DNA of 64,000 nt from Mesorhizobium australicum. Its GTDB lineage: Bacteria; Pseudomonadota; Alphaproteobacteria; Rhizobiales; Rhizobiaceae. Both the position numbers and the translations under genes were made by a program. Below, one piece after another: positions 60,145 through 64,000 of this stretch (its first letter is position 1; the number at the start of each line of letters is the position of its first letter). A model generated the notes under the pieces. That model saw only the letters and a list, made by a program, of their open reading frames with translations. It did no database searches and had not been told where the DNA came from. The stretch is from the NCBI RefSeq assembly GCF_900177325.1, contig NZ_FXBL01000004.1:4903501-4967500 (forward strand), in the 5' to 3' direction.

Positions 60145-61197
60145 TTAAGAACGCCCCTCCGACAGCCTCTCGGCGGCCGGTAATGCGACGGTCTGAAGCT
60201 CGCACACATCCTTGCCGGCGATGGCGCCCATGACAGCCTTGGCGAGCTCGCGGCCGGCGAGCCGGAAGTCTTCATGGACCAGTTGCAGCCCGGGGCGGAA
60301 CCATCGCAGCAGCTTCGACGACTGCTTGCTGACCACGTCGACCTCGCGGCCGAGCGCAAGACCGGCGGCTTCCAGCCCAGCAACCAGCGCGAACGCCGCG
60401 CCGCCGCTGGCGCAGACATATCCGTCCGGCGCGCCGGAGCGGACCGAGAGCGCGGCGACCCGGTCGCGGATCGTGTCGATGGAATCGTCGATCGACAGGT
60501 CGCCGAGCGAAGTCTCCTGCAGCCCCGCCGCGGCGAGCGCCTCCGCGAAGCCCTTGCGGGTGTGGCGATGATAGGTGAGCGCCGGCGGCGGCGGCAGCAG
60601 GGCCAGCCGCCGGCGGCCCTTCGCGACCAGCGCCTCGACCGCCATCCGCCCATAGGCCTCGTTGTCGAAATCGTGGAAGGGATGCGGCGCGCCGATACTG
60701 GTGCGGCCGTGCGTTGCGAACGGGAAACCGTGCTCCATGAGATAGAGTACGCGCGGGTCGTTCGGCGTGGTGCGCGAGATGATGATGCCGTCCGCGGACT
60801 CGGTCTCGACAACATAGCGGATCGGGTCCATCGGGTCGCGGCGGCGCGAATAGGGCGTCACGACGAGGTGGTAGGACGTGTCGGCGATGCCGTCGGAAAT
60901 GCCGTAGATGATGTCGGAGACGAAGCCGGTGAGATCATCCTCTGTGTCGAGCACGAGGCTGATGACATTGGTCTTGCCGGTACGCAGGCGCACCCCGGCG
61001 CGGTTCGGCCGGTAGCCGACCTGGCGCGCGACGAGCTGGACGCGGCGGCGCGTTTCCTCGCCGATCTCCGGCGCGTCCTTCAACGCGCGCGATACGGTCG
61101 TCACGCCGAGGCCCATCATGAAAGCGATCGATTTCAACGTCGCACGCCCGTCGGGCGGCTGCGCCGTCTCCGCAATGACCTTCGCCCGCCGCCCCAT
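60145..61197 (-). CDS. LacI-family transcriptional regulator
   Basis: The 350-residue protein has a LacI HTH (TLKSIAFMMGLGVTTVSRALKDAPEIGEETRRRVQLVARQVGYRPNRAGVRL) and a periplasmic-binding-protein-like effector domain. I chose ATG 61197 with AGGAG six bases upstream; longer frames start inside the operator region. It is divergent from the sugar ABC operon at 61447. Two palindromic CTGTAACG-type sites, at 61242 and 61414, lie between them. Its effector is likely the transported sugar. Confidence 0.93.
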   Translation of the reverse strand: MGRRAKVIAETAQPPDGRATLKSIAFMMGLGVTTVSRALKDAPEIGEETRRRVQLVARQVGYRPNRAGVRLRTGKTNVISLVLDTEDDLTGFVSDIIYGISDGIADTSYHLVVTPYSRRRDPMDPIRYVVETESADGIIISRTTPNDPRVLYLMEHGFPFATHGRTSIGAPHPFHDFDNEAYGRMAVEALVAKGRRRLALLPPPPALTYHRHTRKGFAEALAAAGLQETSLGDLSIDDSIDTIRDRVAALSVRSGAPDGYVCASGGAAFALVAGLEAAGLALGREVDVVSKQSSKLLRWFRPGLQLVHEDFRLAGRELAKAVMGAIAGKDVCELQTVALPAAERLSEGRS

Positions 61198-61241
61198 CGA
61201 ATGCTCCTGCCGGCGATTCATCATATGACCGCGCGAACTAA

Positions 61242-61257
61242 CTGTAACGATACAGAT
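61242..61257. promoter_or_regulatory. LacI-type operator, copy 1
   Basis: CTGTAACGATACAGAT differs from the centre of the perfect palindrome at 61414-61433 at a single base (A for T in the middle). It lies 45 bases upstream of the LacI gene start and could serve autoregulation. Confidence 0.75.
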
Positions 61258-61413
61258 ATTCGCTTTCAACAAGGATATTGCGTAGCTGCTTCGCGGTTTG
61301 GATTCAATCGCTTACCGCACCGCAACCGGTAATATCGTGCATCGCAGCACAAGATTCCGGCTCCTGACAACGACTGACGTCTTGCGAGAGCGAATTAATT
61401 CGCCTACCGTAAA

Positions 61414-61433
61414 AATCTGTAACGTTACAGATT
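61414..61433 (+). promoter_or_regulatory. LacI-type operator, copy 2
   Basis: AATCTGTAACGTTACAGATT is a perfect 20-bp palindrome, ending 13 bases before the start codon of the binding-protein gene at 61447. It overlaps the probable transcription start region and so would block the ABC operon promoter. Confidence 0.85.
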
Positions 61434-61446
61434 TGGGAGGATCCTC

Positions 61447-62679
61447 ATGCGTTATGCCATACTCGCCGCAGCCCTCGCGGCATCCGTCGCCCTGCCCCGT
61501 GTCGCCCAGGCGACCGACCTCGAAGTGACGCACTGGTGGACGTCGGGCGGCGAGGCCGCGGCCGTCGCCGAACTCGCGAAAGCCTTCGACGCGACCGGCA
61601 ACAAATGGGTGGACGGCGCGATCGCCGGTTCCGGCGGCACCGCGCGGCCGATCATGATCAGCCGCATCACCGGCGGCGATCCGATGGGCGCGACGCAGTT
61701 CAACCACGGCCGCCAGGCGGAAGAGCTGGTTGCCGCCGGCCTGATGCGCGACCTGACGCCGATCGCCGAGAAGGAAGGCTGGAAGAACTTCATCAAGCCG
61801 AGTTCGCTGCTCGATTCCTGCACCCTCGACGGCAAGATTTACTGCGTGCCGATCAACATCCACTCGCAGCAGTGGCTCTGGCTCTCCAACGCGGCATTCG
61901 AAAAGGCCGGCGTCGCGGTGCCGAAGAACTGGGACGAGTATGTCGCAGCGGCCCCCGCCCTGGAAAAGGCCGGCATCATCCCGCTCGCGATGGGCCAGCA
62001 GCCCTGGCAGACCTCGCTCGCGTTCCAGGTTCTGGTCGTGGCGCTCGCGGGTCCCGACGGCTTCAACAAGATCTACAAGGACAAGGACGCCGAGTTCGCC
62101 GCCGGCGCCGAGATGGCCAAGGTCTTCGACGCGGCCGACAAGGCGCGCGCCATGGCTGCCAAGTCGAACGTGCAGGACTGGAACCAGGCGACCAACATGG
62201 TCATCAGCGGTCAGGCCGCCGGGCAGATCATGGGCGACTGGGCGCAGGGCGAGTTCCAGGTGGCCGGCAAGGTGGCCGGCAAGGACTACACCTGCCTGCC
62301 CGGCCTCGGCGTCAACGAGGTGATCCAGACGGCTGGTGATGCGTTCTACTTCCCGGTCCTGAAGGACGAGGCGAAGTCCGCCGCGCAGGATGTGCTGGCC
62401 TCGACCATGCTGTCGCCGACCACGCAGGTCGCCTTCAACCTCAAGAAGGGCTCGCTGCCGGTGCGCGGCGACGTCGACCTTGCCGCGGCCAACGACTGCA
62501 TGAAGAAGGGTCTCGAGATCCTTGCCAAGGGCAACATCATCCAGTCGCCCGACCAGCTGTTCTCGGCGGACTCGCTGACGCAGGTGAACGACCTGTTCGT
62601 CGAGTTCTTCAAGGACCCCAAGATCACGGCGGCCGACGCGCAGAAGCGCTTCGCCGAGATCGTCGCTGCCGCCGACTGA
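61447..62679 (+). CDS. Carbohydrate ABC transporter substrate-binding protein (family 1)
   Basis: The 410-residue protein has a Sec signal (MRYAILAAALAASVALPRVAQA, cleavage about residue 22). A type 1 extracellular sugar-binding body follows: LEVTHWWTSGGEAAAVAELAKAFDATGNKWVDGAI, the sugar-site stretch YCVPINIHSQQWLWLSNAAFEKAG, and FQVLVVALAGPDGFNKIY. GGGAGG lies upstream. It is the first gene of a sugar importer (62757, 63652). The overall layout is like the rhizobial glucose/mannose-type binding proteins; the actual sugar is unproven. Confidence 0.93.
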   Translation: MRYAILAAALAASVALPRVAQATDLEVTHWWTSGGEAAAVAELAKAFDATGNKWVDGAIAGSGGTARPIMISRITGGDPMGATQFNHGRQAEELVAAGLMRDLTPIAEKEGWKNFIKPSSLLDSCTLDGKIYCVPINIHSQQWLWLSNAAFEKAGVAVPKNWDEYVAAAPALEKAGIIPLAMGQQPWQTSLAFQVLVVALAGPDGFNKIYKDKDAEFAAGAEMAKVFDAADKARAMAAKSNVQDWNQATNMVISGQAAGQIMGDWAQGEFQVAGKVAGKDYTCLPGLGVNEVIQTAGDAFYFPVLKDEAKSAAQDVLASTMLSPTTQVAFNLKKGSLPVRGDVDLAAANDCMKKGLEILAKGNIIQSPDQLFSADSLTQVNDLFVEFFKDPKITAADAQKRFAEIVAAAD

Positions 62680-62756
62680 GGCAGCCATCCTCCGCCGCGC
62701 GCCGTGGCCAAAGGGCCGCGGCGCAGCGAAGCCGTCCCTGAGCGAGAGAACGCGCC

Positions 62757-63659
62757 ATGGCAGACGCAGCCGCCCGCCGGCCGAACCAGCTCTTCCGAAA
62801 CCTCAACGCCAAGATCGCGTCAATCCCGATGATCCTGACCGCGCTCGTGGTCTTCGTCGGCGGTTCGATCTGGACGGTCGTCTATTCCTTCACCAATTCG
62901 CGGCTCCTGCCGCGGCTCAATTTCGTCGGGCTCGACCAGTATGAGCGGCTCTGGTCCTCGAACAAATGGCAGATCGCCATCGAGAACCTGTTCATCTACG
63001 GCGTCTGCACGCTGATCCTGTCGATGGTGATCGGCTTCGTGCTCGCCGCCCTGCTCGACCAGAAGATCCGCTTCGAGGACACGTTCCGGACCATCTTCCT
63101 TTATCCCTTCGCACTCTCATTCATCGTCACCGGCCTCGTCTGGCAGTGGATCCTGAACCCGGACTTCGGCATCCAGGGCTTCGTCCGTGGCCTCGGCTGG
63201 GAAAGCTTCACCTTCGATCCGCTCTACAACCAGGACATCGTCATCTACGGCATCCTGATCGCGGGCATCTGGCAAGGCACGGGGCTGGTCATGTGCCTGA
63301 TGCTGGCCGGCCTGCGCGGCATCGACGAGGACATCTGGAAGGCCGCGCGCGTCGACGGCATCCCGATGTGGAAGACCTATCTCTTCATCGTCATTCCGAT
63401 GATGCGGCCGGTGTTCGTCACCACGCTGGTGATCGTCGCCTCCGGCATCGTGCGCGTCTACGACCTCGTCGTGGCGCAGACGAGCGGCGGGCCGGGCATC
63501 GCCTCGGAAGTGCCGGCGAAATATGTCTACGACGCGATGTTCCTGTCGCAGAACCTCGGCCAGGGCTTCGCGGCTTCCACGATGATGCTGCTGGCGGTGA
63601 TGACCGTCATCGTGCCGTGGGCCTATTTCGAGTTCGGCAGGAGGCGGCGCAATGGCTGA
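62757..63659 (+). CDS. Carbohydrate ABC transporter permease (MalF/GtsB-like)
   Basis: The 300-residue protein has six TM helices with the family segments SIWTVVYSFTNSRLLPRLNFVGLDQYERLW and FRTIFLYPFALSFIVTGLVWQWILNPDFGIQG. The coupling loop is EDIWKAARVDGIPMWKTYLFIVIPMMRPVF. It starts at ATG 62757, 77 bases after the binding-protein stop. Its stop codon overlaps the start of the next permease gene by 8 bases. Confidence 0.93.
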   Translation: MADAAARRPNQLFRNLNAKIASIPMILTALVVFVGGSIWTVVYSFTNSRLLPRLNFVGLDQYERLWSSNKWQIAIENLFIYGVCTLILSMVIGFVLAALLDQKIRFEDTFRTIFLYPFALSFIVTGLVWQWILNPDFGIQGFVRGLGWESFTFDPLYNQDIVIYGILIAGIWQGTGLVMCLMLAGLRGIDEDIWKAARVDGIPMWKTYLFIVIPMMRPVFVTTLVIVASGIVRVYDLVVAQTSGGPGIASEVPAKYVYDAMFLSQNLGQGFAASTMMLLAVMTVIVPWAYFEFGRRRRNG

Positions 63660-64000
63660 CGTGCGCACCGCCACGGCCGGGCAGTTCGAGCCCGCCATCG
63701 CCTCCCCCACCGAGCCCTACGGGCCGCGGCCGCGCCGCGCCATCTCGCGCCGCAACATCCTGATCTACGGCACGCTGGCGCTCGTCTCGCTCTACTACCT
63801 GCTGCCGCTCTGGGTGATGGTGGTGACCTCGGTGAAGGGCATGCCGGAGATCCGCACCGGCAACATCTTCGCGCCGCCGCTGGAGATCACCTTCGAGCCG
63901 TGGGTGAAGGCCTGGTCGACCGCCTGCACGGGGCTGAACTGCGACGGGCTCTCGCGCGGTTTCTGGAACTCGGTGCGCATCACCGTGCCGAGCGTCATCA
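63652..64000 (+). CDS. Carbohydrate ABC transporter permease (MalG/GtsC-like), truncated at window edge
   Basis: The first 116 codons are visible: a cytoplasmic start (MADVRTATAGQFEPAIASPT), one TM helix (ILIYGTLALVSLYYLLPLWVMVVTSVKG), and GNIFAPPLEITFEPWVKAW followed by CTGLNCDGLSRGFWNSVRITV, which is like GtsC-type glucose permeases. The gene overlaps the end of the upstream permease by 8 bases. The 3' part lies beyond the window. Confidence 0.85.
   Translation, partial: MADVRTATAGQFEPAIASPTEPYGPRPRRAISRRNILIYGTLALVSLYYLLPLWVMVVTSVKGMPEIRTGNIFAPPLEITFEPWVKAWSTACTGLNCDGLSRGFWNSVRITVPSVI

Overview
The window is GC-rich alphaproteobacterial chromosome, most likely from a Rhizobiales bacterium of the Mesorhizobium/Phyllobacteriaceae kind. 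The signs are the C-terminal tail of FtsH beside a tRNA-Ser gene, a dense set of ABC and TRAP solute transporters, fused transporter subunits, RIME-like palindromic intergenic repeats, and a class III cyclase of the TolB/TPR type common in rhizobia. I see no insertion sequence, integrase, phage gene or CRISPR array. Most of the window is catabolic and transport modules, each with its own regulator.

Layout. 1-487: end of ftsH, its terminator, and tRNA-Ser(CGA). 613-5338: AraC regulator divergent from an NAD(P)-dependent reductase, an EEP-family phosphodiesterase, and an ArsR/tandem-SRPBCC pair. 5402-11773 (minus): peptide-type ABC importer with a permease-ATPase fusion and an alpha/beta hydrolase. 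11936-16089 (minus): TRAP transporter with fused DctQM and a LysR regulator, divergent from amidohydrolase, CoA-transferase and aldehyde dehydrogenase genes (16239-20321). 20496-24666: patatin, TetR, and a Tm-1-like/PEP-hydrolase-like/cupin operon.

24827-35845: a nine-gene minus-strand operon for biuret-type nitrogen compounds: allophanate hydrolase (AtzF), BMP-type ABC importer, biuret hydrolase (BiuH), a second cysteine hydrolase that may be a triuret hydrolase, an AtzH-like NTF2 protein and a flavin monooxygenase, with a divergent LysR. Two long palindromic repeats sit inside it.

35852-47227: a split regulon with MtnA, MtnK, a sugar ABC importer, a fused class II aldolase/short-chain dehydrogenase, and a SorC-type regulator. 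The same 13-bp operator-like sequence occurs at both ends. This looks like a 5-deoxyribose/5-methylthioribose disposal route to DHAP plus an aldehyde. Two toxin-antitoxin modules and a LysE exporter lie in the middle.

47331-52365: a PatZ-like acyl-CoA synthetase/acetyltransferase, a GntR regulator and a LigM-like O-demethylase. 52865-59935: a Crp/Fnr regulator, a 1435-residue protein joining a cytochrome P450, two membrane segments and a DyP-type peroxidase, and a nucleotide cyclase. The P450-DyP fusion is the most unusual gene in the window. 60145-64000: LacI regulator with two matching operators and a sugar ABC importer that runs off the end.
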